Positions 39,670-48,228 are shown, numbered from the stretch's first letter. The stretch: 64,000 nt of DNA from Candidatus Saccharibacteria bacterium UBA1050 (GCA_002316545.1 DCDR01000001.1:727995-791994), one strand, 5' to 3'. Made by a program: numbers and translations. The notes: generated from the letters alone by a model not told the origin.

Positions 39670-39811
39670 AAGCGGCGACCTCTGTATTGTAGCATGAAAA
39701 ACTTGGTGATCAGCGAGCGATAACGAAGCCTTTAGGGGTAGGGGGCTTTTTGGTGAATTTATTTCACTAAAAAGCGGGAAGGGCGAGCCCTTCACTGTTA
39801 TACTTATACTA

Positions 39812-40354
39812 ATGGCACAACGCGAAGAAGTTGAAAATCCTGAGTTCGAAGGGCAGCGAGAGGGCGAGGAACTGTTATTTGTCTTTCGACGTCACATCAT
39901 CGCAATGCGTAAGGGTTTTTACGGCCTACTTATACCGTTTGCTATTTTGTCGATTCCTCCACTCATTTGGCAAAACACACTTGAGCTATTCCTGTTACCG
40001 GTCATCGGTCTTGGGATTGGTTTGATTATATTCGCGTACCACTTTATGATGTGGTACTTTACCGTATATATCGTGACAAACGAGCGGCTGCGACAGGTCA
40101 CTCAAAAGGGTTTCTTTGGCAAAGACGTGGTGGAACTACGCCTATCTAAGATACAAAACATAAGCTATAATATACCTGGGTTTAGTGGTGAAATTTTGGG
40201 ATACGGAACGATAGTTATACAAACATACGTTGGCGATTTGGTAATCCATAAAGTTGAACACCCAGATAAGACGTACAACAAATTACAAGATGCAGTATTG
40301 AAAGCTCTAGATGGGCAGGGGGCAAATGAAGAAGATCCAGTTGAAACGGCGTAA
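39812..40354 (+). CDS. Membrane PH-domain protein
   Basis: A 180-residue protein with a hydrophilic start, two membrane helices (about 35-80) and a bacterial PH (YdbS-like, bPH_2) domain: WYFTVYIVTNERLRQVTQKGFFGKDVVELRLSKIQNI. It begins seven bases after TATACT (39799-39804), so it is probably leaderless. It overlaps the foldase gene by 29 bases. The family's role is unknown, but its members are linked to the envelope. Confidence 0.85.
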   Translation: MAQREEVENPEFEGQREGEELLFVFRRHIIAMRKGFYGLLIPFAILSIPPLIWQNTLELFLLPVIGLGIGLIIFAYHFMMWYFTVYIVTNERLRQVTQKGFFGKDVVELRLSKIQNISYNIPGFSGEILGYGTIVIQTYVGDLVIHKVEHPDKTYNKLQDAVLKALDGQGANEEDPVETA

Positions 40355-41384
40355 AAAAGAAATAGCCGAAGAAGCACCATCTCGTATTACGAATGAAACA
40401 GTCGCCGAGCACCGCGAACAAGTGTTAGCTGGCGGCCGACGGTTTAAATACCCGCGTCAGTATGCGCGGCACAAGCTCGTCATTAACGCGATTCTTATTT
40501 CGCTCGTCACCCTGGTAGTGGTAGTTGCTATTGCCTGGTGGAGGCTTTACCCAGCTCAAACAACCAGCACTTTCTTTTATCGACTTACTCGTATCGTACC
40601 AGTTCCGGTAGCTAGTGTTGATGGCACGAACGTACGCTATAGCGATTACCTCATGCGCCTTACACCGTCTATTCGTTACCTGGAAGATACTGAACGCATC
40701 AACCTCGATACCGAGGATGGCAAGCGCCAAATTGAGTTCTATAAGCGAAAAGCTCTCGATAGCGCGATTGCCGATACATATGCAGAAGCCTTGGCAAAGC
40801 AGAAAAAAATTGTGGTCGATGACACGAAAGTACAGGCGACAATTGAACAAATGCTTAATACGGCAAGTGGACGTATTACCGAAGAGGTTTACAATGCATC
40901 TACGTATGAGATTTATGGCTACAGCCCCGAAGAGTATCGGGAAATTTTGCACCAGTCACTTATTCGCCAAGAAGTAGCTTACGCTATAGACACGAAGGCT
41001 ATTGCAACCAAAAAACTGGCTGAGTCACTGATGACAAAGAAGAAATACGCGTTGTCTGAACTTGCCAAGCAGTTACAAAAGAAAGGCCACACAGTACAGG
41101 TAGGAACGTCAGGGCTGGTACCAAAATCAAATCACGATGGGGGCTTGAGCGCGGCAGCGCTGAAGCTACAAACTGGCAAAACATCAGGCTTTATTCGCTC
41201 GACTACGGGCGATGGCTACTATTTAGTTCAGCTCGTGTCACAAAGCGATACGCAGCTCAACTATAACTACTTACGTATCCCGCTTACCGAATTTGATGCT
41301 CAGCTAAAATCAGTCATAAAGAACGACAAGGTTCATGAATACATCAAGGTAGAAAAAGCAGCAAGCGAAGTAATTCGCCGCTAA
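40326..41384 (+). CDS. SurA/PrsA-like extracytoplasmic foldase
   Basis: A 352-residue protein with a basic cytoplasmic tail, one membrane helix (about 55-75), a SurA_N-like chaperone helix bundle (about 90-240) and a parvulin-like region (about 245-330, ALSELAKQLQKKGHTVQVGTSG...GDGYYLVQLV). Such proteins fold exported proteins or isomerise prolines. The first in-frame ATG (40311) lies deeper in the PH gene; 40326 is preferred. Its job would be folding the many secreted and surface proteins encoded here. Confidence 0.82.
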   Translation: MKKIQLKRRKKEIAEEAPSRITNETVAEHREQVLAGGRRFKYPRQYARHKLVINAILISLVTLVVVVAIAWWRLYPAQTTSTFFYRLTRIVPVPVASVDGTNVRYSDYLMRLTPSIRYLEDTERINLDTEDGKRQIEFYKRKALDSAIADTYAEALAKQKKIVVDDTKVQATIEQMLNTASGRITEEVYNASTYEIYGYSPEEYREILHQSLIRQEVAYAIDTKAIATKKLAESLMTKKKYALSELAKQLQKKGHTVQVGTSGLVPKSNHDGGLSAAALKLQTGKTSGFIRSTTGDGYYLVQLVSQSDTQLNYNYLRIPLTEFDAQLKSVIKNDKVHEYIKVEKAASEVIRR

Positions 41385-41397
41385 AAAAGGAGGCCAT

Positions 41398-41991
41398 ATG
41401 GCTACATTACCTAACCTTAACTACGACTACGATGCACTAGGGAAGTATATTAGCGCCGATATTATGCGTTTGCACCATAGCAAGCACCATCAAACATATG
41501 TCGATAAGTTAAACGCTGCCCTAGAGCAGGCAACAGAACTTCAAACCCTAGAGGTAAGTGAACTACTATCAGGGCTTGATACGTTACCCGATCAAGTAAA
41601 AACCGCGGTTCGCAACCATGGCGGTGGACATTACAATCACTCACTGTTTTGGCAGTGGATGAGCCCCGATGGAGGTGGTGAACCTACTGGGGAACTGGCT
41701 CAAAAAATTACTGAAAAGTACGGTTCATTTCAAGCATTCGTAGATGAATTTACTACGAAATCTCTCGGGGTATTTGGCAGTGGATGGTGCTGGCTTCAGC
41801 CAAACCTAGACATTATTACAACGCCTAATCAAGACACGCCGATCATGCAAGGTTTACCAGAGCCGCTGCTAGGGCTAGACGTATGGGAGCACGCCTACTA
41901 TCTTGACTATAAGAACAAGCGCGACGATTACATCGCAGCTTGGTGGAACGTCGTAAACTGGCAGTTTGTAGAAAGCAGAGCAAAGAGTTAA
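41398..41991 (+). CDS. sodA: Superoxide dismutase (Fe/Mn)
   Basis: A 197-residue Fe/Mn superoxide dismutase. The metal ligands are a His in MRLHHSKHHQTYVDKLN, a His in NHGGGHYNHSLFW, and the Asp and His in DVWEHAYYLDYKN. The GSGWCWLQP segment is also typical. It removes superoxide in the cytoplasm. AAAAAAGGAGG precedes the ATG. Metal choice cannot be settled by sight. Confidence 0.95.
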   Translation: MATLPNLNYDYDALGKYISADIMRLHHSKHHQTYVDKLNAALEQATELQTLEVSELLSGLDTLPDQVKTAVRNHGGGHYNHSLFWQWMSPDGGGEPTGELAQKITEKYGSFQAFVDEFTTKSLGVFGSGWCWLQPNLDIITTPNQDTPIMQGLPEPLLGLDVWEHAYYLDYKNKRDDYIAAWWNVVNWQFVESRAKS

Positions 41992-42011
41992 GAGTCCAAA
42001 TCGAAAGAAAA

Positions 42012-42053
42012 GCCAAGAAAAAAGCTCACCAAACGGTAAGCTTTTTTCTTGGC
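42012..42053. terminator. Bidirectional terminator overlapping the tRNA-Asp 3' end
   Basis: A perfect 15-pair stem (GCCAAGAAAAAAGCT with its complement, 12-base loop). The right arm is read as T-rich for sodA. Its last four bases are the discriminator and CCA of tRNA-Asp on the other strand. Confidence 0.85.
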
Positions 42054-42125
42054 GCGCTCGACCGGATTTGAACCGGCGATCTCCTCCGTGACAGGGAGGC
42101 GTGATAACCCCTTCACTACGAGCGC
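42050..42125 (-). tRNA. tRNA-Asp (anticodon GTC)
   Basis: Minus-strand cloverleaf with acceptor GCGCTCG/CGAGCGC, anticodon stem CCTCC/GGAGG around CTGTCAC (anticodon GTC), and T arm GCCGG-TTCAAAT-CCGGT. Discriminator G and CCA are encoded. Confidence 0.95.
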
Positions 42126-42193
42126 AAAATGGGTTTTAAACTCCACGTATCATATCAAATTCTGGCCTCTGGTGCAACTGGGGAAGGGGGTGG

Positions 42194-42199
42194 TATAAT
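42194..42199 (+). promoter_or_regulatory. -10 box of tRNA-Thr
   Basis: TATAAT 27 bases before the tRNA, preceded by TGG; no clear -35. Confidence 0.55.
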
Positions 42200-42225
42200 A
42201 AACCAAGATCTACTCGTCACCACGC

Positions 42226-42301
42226 GCCGCTGTAGCTCAGCTGGTAGAGCGGTACTTTCGTAAAGTATAGGTCAGCGGTTCAAGCCCGCTCAGCGGCTCC
42301 A
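42226..42301 (+). tRNA. tRNA-Thr (anticodon CGT)
   Basis: Cloverleaf with acceptor GCCGCTG/CAGCGGC, anticodon loop TTCGTAA (anticodon CGT) on stem GTACT/AGTAT, and T arm GCGGG-type (AGCGG-TTCAAGC-CCGCT). CCA is encoded. The next gene starts ten bases later. Confidence 0.93.
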
Positions 42302-42311
42302 TTAGACAACT

Positions 42312-42689
42312 ATGAAACATGTTATAACCTCATCACTCAAAGAAATCCTAGCAGACCGACCGGTAGCATTACTTTGTGCCGCCATTGTTGCTGCCACGCT
42401 TATCTACAGTGCATACGTAGCGTTTTCAATTCATCCAAGCGACCTACAGTTAGCTACTCGGTATACCTCTTTCGGTGAAACGAACTATTATCGTTCAACG
42501 TGGCTTTACTTACTGTCATTTATCGGATTCGGACTTATCTTAGCAAGTGTGCACATAGGCATTATCGCTAAGCTGTACGTCAGTGCTATGCGGCCTCTAG
42601 CTGTTGGTTTCGCTTGGCTAACCATCGCGATGCTAGGTCTACTATACGTGTATACATACTTTGTATTAGGAATAGCGTACTTGTCGTAG
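42312..42689 (+). CDS. Membrane protein of unknown function
   Basis: A 125-residue protein with three membrane helices (about 16-37, 60-85 and 92-118). No family is recognised. It begins ten bases after the tRNA-Thr CCA end and probably shares its promoter. It ends four bases before the glycosyltransferase gene, which suggests a joint function in envelope polysaccharide. Confidence 0.65.
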   Translation: MKHVITSSLKEILADRPVALLCAAIVAATLIYSAYVAFSIHPSDLQLATRYTSFGETNYYRSTWLYLLSFIGFGLILASVHIGIIAKLYVSAMRPLAVGFAWLTIAMLGLLYVYTYFVLGIAYLS

Positions 42690-42693
42690 CGGT

Positions 42694-44340
42694 ATGTACG
42701 ATAACGAAATTCCACTCAAAAAACGTTCGCCATTGTATCGATTTTTCGAAATAGTCCCGGGGTTGCTTAGCTGGGGTTCACTACTACTACTAGTCGTGCT
42801 ATCACTGTTTAATCCGCTGCTCGCAGGCATTTACGTGCTACTAGTCATCATTACGGCGATTATTAAGGCGATAGGTATCGCTATTCATACCATGACCGGA
42901 AGTGCGCGCATTCAAAAGGCACAAGCGATAGATTGGGAAGTGCGACTTTCTGCTCTTGAAGAACCAGGTAATGAATACAACAATCTTAAAAATCACCAAA
43001 ATAACGAGCTTGGATTTGCAGCCCACATAGAGAATCTGCAACGCATCAGCACGGCAGAATCAGACTATCCAAAGCCATCTGACATCTATAACGCTGTTAT
43101 AATTGCAACATATAACGAAGCGTATGAAATTTTACAACCTACCATTGAGTCAGTACTGAAATCTCACTACGATCCGCAGCATCTCATCGTTGTTATCGCC
43201 TATGAAGAGCGCGGTGGTAGTGACACTGAAGCAACGGCGAAGCGGCTGAAAAAGGAATATGGCAATGCTTTTCGAGCTTTCGAGATTGTGAAACATCCAA
43301 AGGGCATTCCGGATGAAGTTCGAGGCAAGGGTGCCAACATCACCTACGCAGCTGAATATTTGAAATCATGGCTAAACAAAAACCACATTGAGTTTCGCAA
43401 TGTGGTCGTAACTACGCTTGATAGTGACAATCGTCCGCACCCAAGCTATTTTAGCTACGTTGCCTATGAGTATATTGTTCACCCAAATCGTAAGCATCTT
43501 TCATTCCAGCCGGTATCGTTGTTCCTGAATAATATATGGGATGTGCCCGCACCGATGCGTGTAGTAGCCACAGGTAATTCTTTCTGGAATATTATTAGTT
43601 CGATGCGCCCACACACTCTGCGTAATTTTGCATCACATTCACAGCCTATGGAAGCGCTCGTAGAAATGAACTTTTGGAGTAAGCGCACGATTGTAGAAGA
43701 TGGTCACCAGTATTGGCGAAGCTATTTTCACTTTAAAGGTGACTATGAGGTGATACCAATTTACGTGCCTATCTATCAAGACGCTGTGCTATCAGATACA
43801 TACGTAAAAACCTTGAAAGCACAGTTTGTTCAGCTACGCCGTTGGGCCTATGGTGCCTCTGACGTGCCATATGTCGCGACACGAGTGTTTAGCACCAAAC
43901 CGCGAGCGCCGTTCATACCAAGCTTTGCTCGACTGGTCCGGTTAGTCGATGGGCATGTCACACTTGCGTCTGTTTCATTACTGGTAGCGTTTGGAGGCTG
44001 GGTACCACTGTTAATTAACAGTGAGGCAAGCAGAAGTGTGGTGGCTAATCAGCTCCCCGAGATCCTTAGTGTTATACAGCAGTTCGCCATGATAGGTATT
44101 GTTATTACGGTCTTTCTATCGTTCAAGATGCTTCCGCCTCGTCCAAGCCGCTATAAACGCCACCGCACCATCGGAATGGTGCTTCAGTGGGCGCTCATGC
44201 CGGTTATCGCCATATGCTATAGCGCAGCATCGGCGTTTTATTCACAGACACGTCTGTTGCTAGGGCGCTACCTTGATACGTTTGACGTTACAGACAAAGC
44301 AACGGTTGCCACCAAGGCTAAAGCGAAGTCGGCCGAATAG
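42694..44340 (+). CDS. Membrane glycosyltransferase, family 2 type
   Basis: A 548-residue protein. Two helices lie at about 20-65. A GT-A glycosyltransferase domain follows (about 125-400), with VIIATYNEAYEILQP, the DxD-like TTLDSDNRPH, VEDGHQYWR and QLRRWAYG, the QxxRW motif of processive transferases. Three or more membrane helices end the protein. It probably makes or exports an envelope polysaccharide. Its last 23 bases overlap the 3' end of nrdR on the other strand. Confidence 0.88.
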   Translation: MYDNEIPLKKRSPLYRFFEIVPGLLSWGSLLLLVVLSLFNPLLAGIYVLLVIITAIIKAIGIAIHTMTGSARIQKAQAIDWEVRLSALEEPGNEYNNLKNHQNNELGFAAHIENLQRISTAESDYPKPSDIYNAVIIATYNEAYEILQPTIESVLKSHYDPQHLIVVIAYEERGGSDTEATAKRLKKEYGNAFRAFEIVKHPKGIPDEVRGKGANITYAAEYLKSWLNKNHIEFRNVVVTTLDSDNRPHPSYFSYVAYEYIVHPNRKHLSFQPVSLFLNNIWDVPAPMRVVATGNSFWNIISSMRPHTLRNFASHSQPMEALVEMNFWSKRTIVEDGHQYWRSYFHFKGDYEVIPIYVPIYQDAVLSDTYVKTLKAQFVQLRRWAYGASDVPYVATRVFSTKPRAPFIPSFARLVRLVDGHVTLASVSLLVAFGGWVPLLINSEASRSVVANQLPEILSVIQQFAMIGIVITVFLSFKMLPPRPSRYKRHRTIGMVLQWALMPVIAICYSAASAFYSQTRLLLGRYLDTFDVTDKATVATKAKAKSAE

Positions 44341-44773
44341 AAGGTCTTCCACGCTTCCTAACACCTTCCACAAGGCCGTGACGGGCCGCATATTGTAACG
44401 CAGCCACTTCATCAAAACGACGCAGTACCGTATGAGTATATACAGCAATGTCATGCACGCTCGGCTGGGGCACTTCACGCACAAGCATCTGTTCGACCGT
44501 CTCAGCAAGGGGTAAACAGTCGTACTCGGCTTTCTGTTTATCATGCGTGAAAGAGTCAGCGATACTAAGAGTCAGCTTACCCAGACTAAAGGGCGATGAG
44601 GCATCGTTATCTCTGACTACCTTTACGCTCTCATCGAGGCGAGGTCGCTCGTAGGTAGTAAATCGTTGGCTGCATTGGCTGCAAGCACGCCTGCGCCAGG
44701 TAGCAGAGGCACTTTTATGTGGACGTGAGTTTACGATAGATGTTTTTGTATTGAAACAATTTATGCATATCAT
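44318..44773 (-). CDS. nrdR: Transcriptional repressor NrdR
   Basis: A 151-residue NrdR. The zinc ribbon uses C3, C6, C31 and C34. The ATP-cone follows (VVRDNDASSPFSLGKLTLSIADSF). NrdR senses dATP/ATP and represses ribonucleotide reductase genes; none is in the window. The C-terminus is basic (RKRGRPSIRP). It overlaps the glycosyltransferase convergently by 23 bases. Confidence 0.93.
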   Translation of the reverse strand: MICINCFNTKTSIVNSRPHKSASATWRRRACSQCSQRFTTYERPRLDESVKVVRDNDASSPFSLGKLTLSIADSFTHDKQKAEYDCLPLAETVEQMLVREVPQPSVHDIAVYTHTVLRRFDEVAALQYAARHGLVEGVRKRGRPSIRPTSL

Positions 44774-44841
44774 AGCTATATATTGTCATATAGCAATGTA
44801 AAATGCTAGTGGATAAGCAGTGGATGTTATTCTCTAGAAAG

Positions 44842-44873
44842 AAAAACCCCCGATCTTGCAGGAAGTTCGGGGG
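44842..44873 (-). terminator. Terminator of the 36-residue gene
   Basis: On the minus strand CCCCCGA/TCGGGGG with a 13-base loop is followed by TTTTTC. It lies 29 bases after the small gene's stop. Confidence 0.8.
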
Positions 44874-44901
44874 AGAAAAGTCCGTTTATAGGTAACGCGA
44901 C

Positions 44902-45012
44902 TTATTTTTTATATTTTTTTCGAGCGTCTTTCCATGTCTCGTTGTACTCGAAATGGAGCGCAAACGACTCGAGTTTGGATGGCTTGCTGTGTTTGATTTC
45001 TCGTTGGGCCAT
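44902..45012 (-). CDS. 36-residue basic protein from a consensus leaderless promoter
   Basis: ATG at 45012-45010 opens 36 codons ending in TAA (44904-44902). The peptide is basic, starts MAQREIKHSKPSKLESF, has an aromatic acidic centre (HFEYNETW), and ends KKYKK. The best promoter of the window lies upstream (TTGACA-N17-TAATAT) with the ATG six bases from the -10 box, and a strong terminator follows. These signals make a real small gene likely. No family is recognised; it could bind RNA or DNA. Confidence 0.65.
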   Translation of the reverse strand: MAQREIKHSKPSKLESFALHFEYNETWKDARKKYKK

Positions 45013-45018
45013 GAATAC

Positions 45019-45047
45019 ATATTAGCATAAGCGGTATATTTTGTCAA
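45019..45047 (-). promoter_or_regulatory. Consensus promoter of the 36-residue gene
   Basis: On the minus strand TTGACA (45047-45042), a 17-base spacer, TAATAT (45024-45019), and the ATG six bases on. Confidence 0.8.
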
Positions 45048-45143
45048 TAGAACATGTATAAAAACTTTATACCATGCGTGATATAACAGGGGTAAAAATC
45101 GTATACAATTTACGTGGAAAAGTTGTGGGGAAATAGCTTATAC

Positions 45144-45169
45144 AAAAAACACTTCCAGGAAGGGAAGTG
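45144..45169 (-). terminator. Terminator of tRNA-Val
   Basis: CACTTCC/GGAAGTG with a six-base loop, followed on the minus strand by TTTTTTG. It lies directly after the tRNA. Confidence 0.8.
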
Positions 45170-45176
45170 CTATTTG

Positions 45177-45253
45177 TGGTGGGCAATAGAGGATTCGAAC
45201 CTCTCACCTCTTCAACGTCAATGAAGCGCTCTAGCCAAATGAGCTAATCGCCC
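45177..45253 (-). tRNA. tRNA-Val (anticodon GAC)
   Basis: Minus-strand cloverleaf with acceptor GGGCGAT/ATTGCCC, anticodon stem CTTCA/TGAAG around TTGACGT (anticodon GAC), and T arm AGAGG-TTCGAAT-CCTCT. CCA is encoded. Confidence 0.94.
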
Positions 45254-45319
45254 AATTACCTTTATCATATCAAACAGAGGCGGGGCTTGCAACGAACAGG
45301 GGAAATCAGGTAGTATATT

Positions 45320-45475
45320 GCTATGCAATGAAGCGGCGTAACGACCCGTAGAGCACGTGGGAGCAGCCAGGCAGACACACGAAAAAGAATGCCGGGAATA
45401 GTAATAGCCAAGGTGGAACCGCCTGAAAGGGCCCGAGGCGCGCACGTTCTGTTACGTTATGCGTGCTTTTATTAT
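45320..45475 (+). promoter_or_regulatory. T-box riboswitch of thrS
   Basis: The T-box core AAGGTGGAACCGC lies at 45410-45422, preceded by about 90 bases of leader and followed by a GCACG/CGTGC hairpin (45442-45446 with 45462-45466) and TTTTATTATT. T-boxes sense uncharged tRNA, here presumably tRNA-Thr. The specifier codon could not be placed with confidence. Confidence 0.8.
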
Positions 45476-45489
45476 TAAAAGGAGGTTCC

Positions 45490-47328
45490 ATGAACGAAGA
45501 CCAACTCTATGCAATGCGACACAGCCTTGCGCATATTACCGCTCAGGCGGTACAACACTTGTGGCCTGAGGCCAAATTTGGTGTCGGACCAGTTGTTGAA
45601 AATGGCTTTTACTACGATATTGACCTTGGAGACGTAAAGATTTCTGAAGACGATTTCAAGAAAATCGAAAAGGAAATGCGTGCCATCATAAATAAAGATT
45701 ACCCCTTTGAGCGAACCGAAAAGCCAATTGACGAAGCACTTACTTGGGCAAAAGACGCTAAGCAACCGTACAAGGTTGAGCTGCTTAACGATCTAAAACG
45801 TGAAGGAACAACACTGGCGAGCGAACTAGATGCCGCCATGATGGGAATGGAACTTCCGGCCGGAATTGGTGGCTCGCCACATGCTGAAGTAAAGAGTGTA
45901 GTTGACGTATCGTTCTATACAGACGGCGATTTTACCGATCTTTGTCGAGGTCCGCATGCTGAAAGCACGGGTAAGGTAGGGGCATTTAAACTAATGCGCG
46001 TTGCTGGTGCGTACTGGCGCGGCAACGAAAAGAACCCTCAGATGCAGCGATTGTACGGCGTAGCCTTTGCGACTCAAGAAGAACTGGATGCGCATTTGAC
46101 TATGCTTGAAGAGGCAAAAAAACGCGATCACCGTAAGCTTGGTAAAGAACTCGATTTATATACCACCTCAAATCTTGTTGGGTCTGGTTTACCTATGTTT
46201 ACTCCACGAGGTACAGTACTGCGCGATAAGGCTGCTGCCTTATCTAACCAGCTACGTGAACAACGTGGATTCCAAAAAGTATGGACACCACACATTACTA
46301 AAAAGGAACTCTACGAGGCTTCAGGTCACTGGGCAAAGTTTGGCGACGAGCTGTTTTTGGTAAAGAGTCAGGAAACAAGTGACGAGATGGCTCTAAAACC
46401 TATGAACTGCCCACACCACACCCAAATATTCGCTAGTCAACCACGTAGCTACAAAGACATGCCTTTGCGTTTTCTAGAAACCACCACCGACTATCGTGAT
46501 GAAAAAACAGGTGAATTGGGTGGTCTGAACCGAGTCCGTTCACTTACACAGGATGACAGCCACGTTTTTTGTAGCGCTGATCAGATTGAGGAAGAAGTAA
46601 ATGGCCTGATGGCAAGTGCAAACGAGTTGTACGCAGGCCTAGGTATGAAGTTGCGAGTAAGACTAAGTTATCGGGATAACAGCGATGCTTACTTGGGAGA
46701 CCAGTCGCTATGGGAGTCTGCTCAGCAGCAACTGAAGGCTGCAGTTGTGGCAAACAATATCGAATTTTTCGAGCAAGAAGGTGAAGCGGCATTTTATGGC
46801 CCAAAAATTGATTTCATGGCAACAGATGCAATAGGCCGAGAGCATCAGCTCGCAACCGTGCAACTAGACTTCGTGCAACCTGAACGATTCGGGCTAGAAT
46901 ACGCTGGTAGTGACGGAGCAATGGAACGACCAGTTATGGTGCACTCTGCGCTATTGGGTTCAATCGAGCGATTCCTTAGCGTATTTATTGAGCACACTGG
47001 TGGTTGGTTCCCATTTTGGATTGCACCTGAGCAAGTTCGAATCCTAACGATAAACGATACAGTACTTGATTACGTTAACGAAATTACAACAGTAATCTCT
47101 GATACAGTGAGCATGAAACCGGTAAAATACAATGAAGTACGTTTTACAACAGATGATCGAAATGAAAGTCTTGGCAAGAAGATTCGCGAGGCAACGGCCA
47201 TGAAAATTCCGGTGCAGCTGATTGTAGGTCCAAAAGACAAGGAGTCTCGTGAGGTAAGTGTACGCACGCAATCTGGCGAAGAGAAAATTGCACTAGATAA
47301 GCTAGAGGAATACCTAAAGGCGTTGTAG
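45490..47328 (+). CDS. thrS: Threonyl-tRNA synthetase lacking the TGS domain
   Basis: A 612-residue ThrRS. The N-terminal editing domain starts almost at once (MRHSLAHITAQAVQHLWP with HxxxH; DLCRGPHAE later). The class II core holds motif 2 in the TTDYRDEKTGELGGLNRVRSLTQDD region and the zinc-site Cys in ALKPMNCPHH. An anticodon-binding domain ends the protein (QVRILTINDT...IPVQLIVGPKD). The usual TGS domain of about 60 residues is absent. The start at 45490 follows AAAAGGAGG. A T-box controls it. Confidence 0.95.
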   Translation: MNEDQLYAMRHSLAHITAQAVQHLWPEAKFGVGPVVENGFYYDIDLGDVKISEDDFKKIEKEMRAIINKDYPFERTEKPIDEALTWAKDAKQPYKVELLNDLKREGTTLASELDAAMMGMELPAGIGGSPHAEVKSVVDVSFYTDGDFTDLCRGPHAESTGKVGAFKLMRVAGAYWRGNEKNPQMQRLYGVAFATQEELDAHLTMLEEAKKRDHRKLGKELDLYTTSNLVGSGLPMFTPRGTVLRDKAAALSNQLREQRGFQKVWTPHITKKELYEASGHWAKFGDELFLVKSQETSDEMALKPMNCPHHTQIFASQPRSYKDMPLRFLETTTDYRDEKTGELGGLNRVRSLTQDDSHVFCSADQIEEEVNGLMASANELYAGLGMKLRVRLSYRDNSDAYLGDQSLWESAQQQLKAAVVANNIEFFEQEGEAAFYGPKIDFMATDAIGREHQLATVQLDFVQPERFGLEYAGSDGAMERPVMVHSALLGSIERFLSVFIEHTGGWFPFWIAPEQVRILTINDTVLDYVNEITTVISDTVSMKPVKYNEVRFTTDDRNESLGKKIREATAMKIPVQLIVGPKDKESREVSVRTQSGEEKIALDKLEEYLKAL

Positions 47329-47936
47329 TGGTTACAAAACCAGTTATCGCAATCGATGTTGATGATGTATTGGCTCAGCATGCAGAGTCGTTCATTGAGT
47401 ACAGCAACCAGAAATGGGGCACATCACTAACTTTAGATGACTACGATGAACACTGGGCAAAGGTATGGCAGGTAGATATAGCTGAAGCATTGCGACGTCG
47501 TGATGAGTTCGTGAGTTCGAAAGTACATGATAACTTTATAGCTCACACAGATTCGGATACGGCTTTAAAATCATTAGCTGAAAGATTTGAACTTCGTATT
47601 GTAACTTCCCGTTTACTCTCGATGAAAGAGGGCACGTTAGAATGGATTAAACAAACTTACCCAGGTGTATTTAGTGAAGACCACATACACTTTGCCGGCA
47701 TTTGGGACAAGCTCGAGTCAAACTCTCATGCTATGACAAAGACAGACGTACTAAAGCAAATCGGGGCCTCATACCTGATAGACGATCAGTTAAAGCACTG
47801 TTACGCAGCCAGTGAGGCTGGTGTTCAGGCTATACTCTTTGGTAATTATGGTTGGAACCAAGTGAGTGATCTTCCAAAAGATATAACCAGGTGTAGAGAT
47901 TGGGCTGCAATACTAGAGTACTTCCATGACAAGTAA
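47328..47936 (+). CDS. HAD-family 5'-nucleotidase-like hydrolase
   Basis: A 202-residue protein starting at a GTG that overlaps the thrS stop. HAD motif I is IDVDDVL (D10, D12), motif II is VTSR and the last motif SYLIDDQLKHC. The long cap helix and size match the 5'(3')-deoxyribonucleotidase (NT5C) group. It would dephosphorylate nucleotides or a similar phosphate ester. It is expressed with thrS and the genes after it. Confidence 0.8.
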   Translation: MVTKPVIAIDVDDVLAQHAESFIEYSNQKWGTSLTLDDYDEHWAKVWQVDIAEALRRRDEFVSSKVHDNFIAHTDSDTALKSLAERFELRIVTSRLLSMKEGTLEWIKQTYPGVFSEDHIHFAGIWDKLESNSHAMTKTDVLKQIGASYLIDDQLKHCYAASEAGVQAILFGNYGWNQVSDLPKDITRCRDWAAILEYFHDK

Positions 47937-48228
47937 CTTCAAACAAGCAGTGTATAAGATAGTAGCAAGCATTCCCGTAGGTCGCGTGATGACCTACGGT
48001 GATATTGCTGCACTAGCCGGCCATCCGTATGCGGCTCGTCAGGTGGGTGGGTTGGCTCACTTTGGGCCTTCAGACCTGCCATGGCACAGAGTGGTAAATC
48101 GAACTGGCGACTGCGCTAGCGGTTACTACGGAGGCAAAGAAGGCCATAAGCAGGTACTTGAACAAGAAGGCTTCAATGTTAAGGACTACAGGATTGTTGA
48201 TTTCAAGGAGCGCAGATGGCTTCCGTAA
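47926..48228 (+). CDS. Alkyltransferase-like protein (ATL)
   Basis: A 100-residue protein matching the DNA-binding domain of O6-alkylguanine transferases. The helix-turn-helix and arginine finger (VMTYGDIAALAGHPYAARQVG) are kept, but the active-site PCHRV reads PWHRV: W53 replaces the alkyl-accepting cysteine. ATL proteins bind alkylated DNA and hand it to nucleotide excision repair. It overlaps its neighbours by 11 and 13 bases. Confidence 0.9.
   Translation: MTSNFKQAVYKIVASIPVGRVMTYGDIAALAGHPYAARQVGGLAHFGPSDLPWHRVVNRTGDCASGYYGGKEGHKQVLEQEGFNVKDYRIVDFKERRWLP

Noticed and set aside
45463..45489. ATG at 45463 as the thrS start
   Set aside because: It lies in the T-rich tail of the T-box terminator and adds only Leu, Lys and Gly codons; AAAAGGAGG fits 45490.
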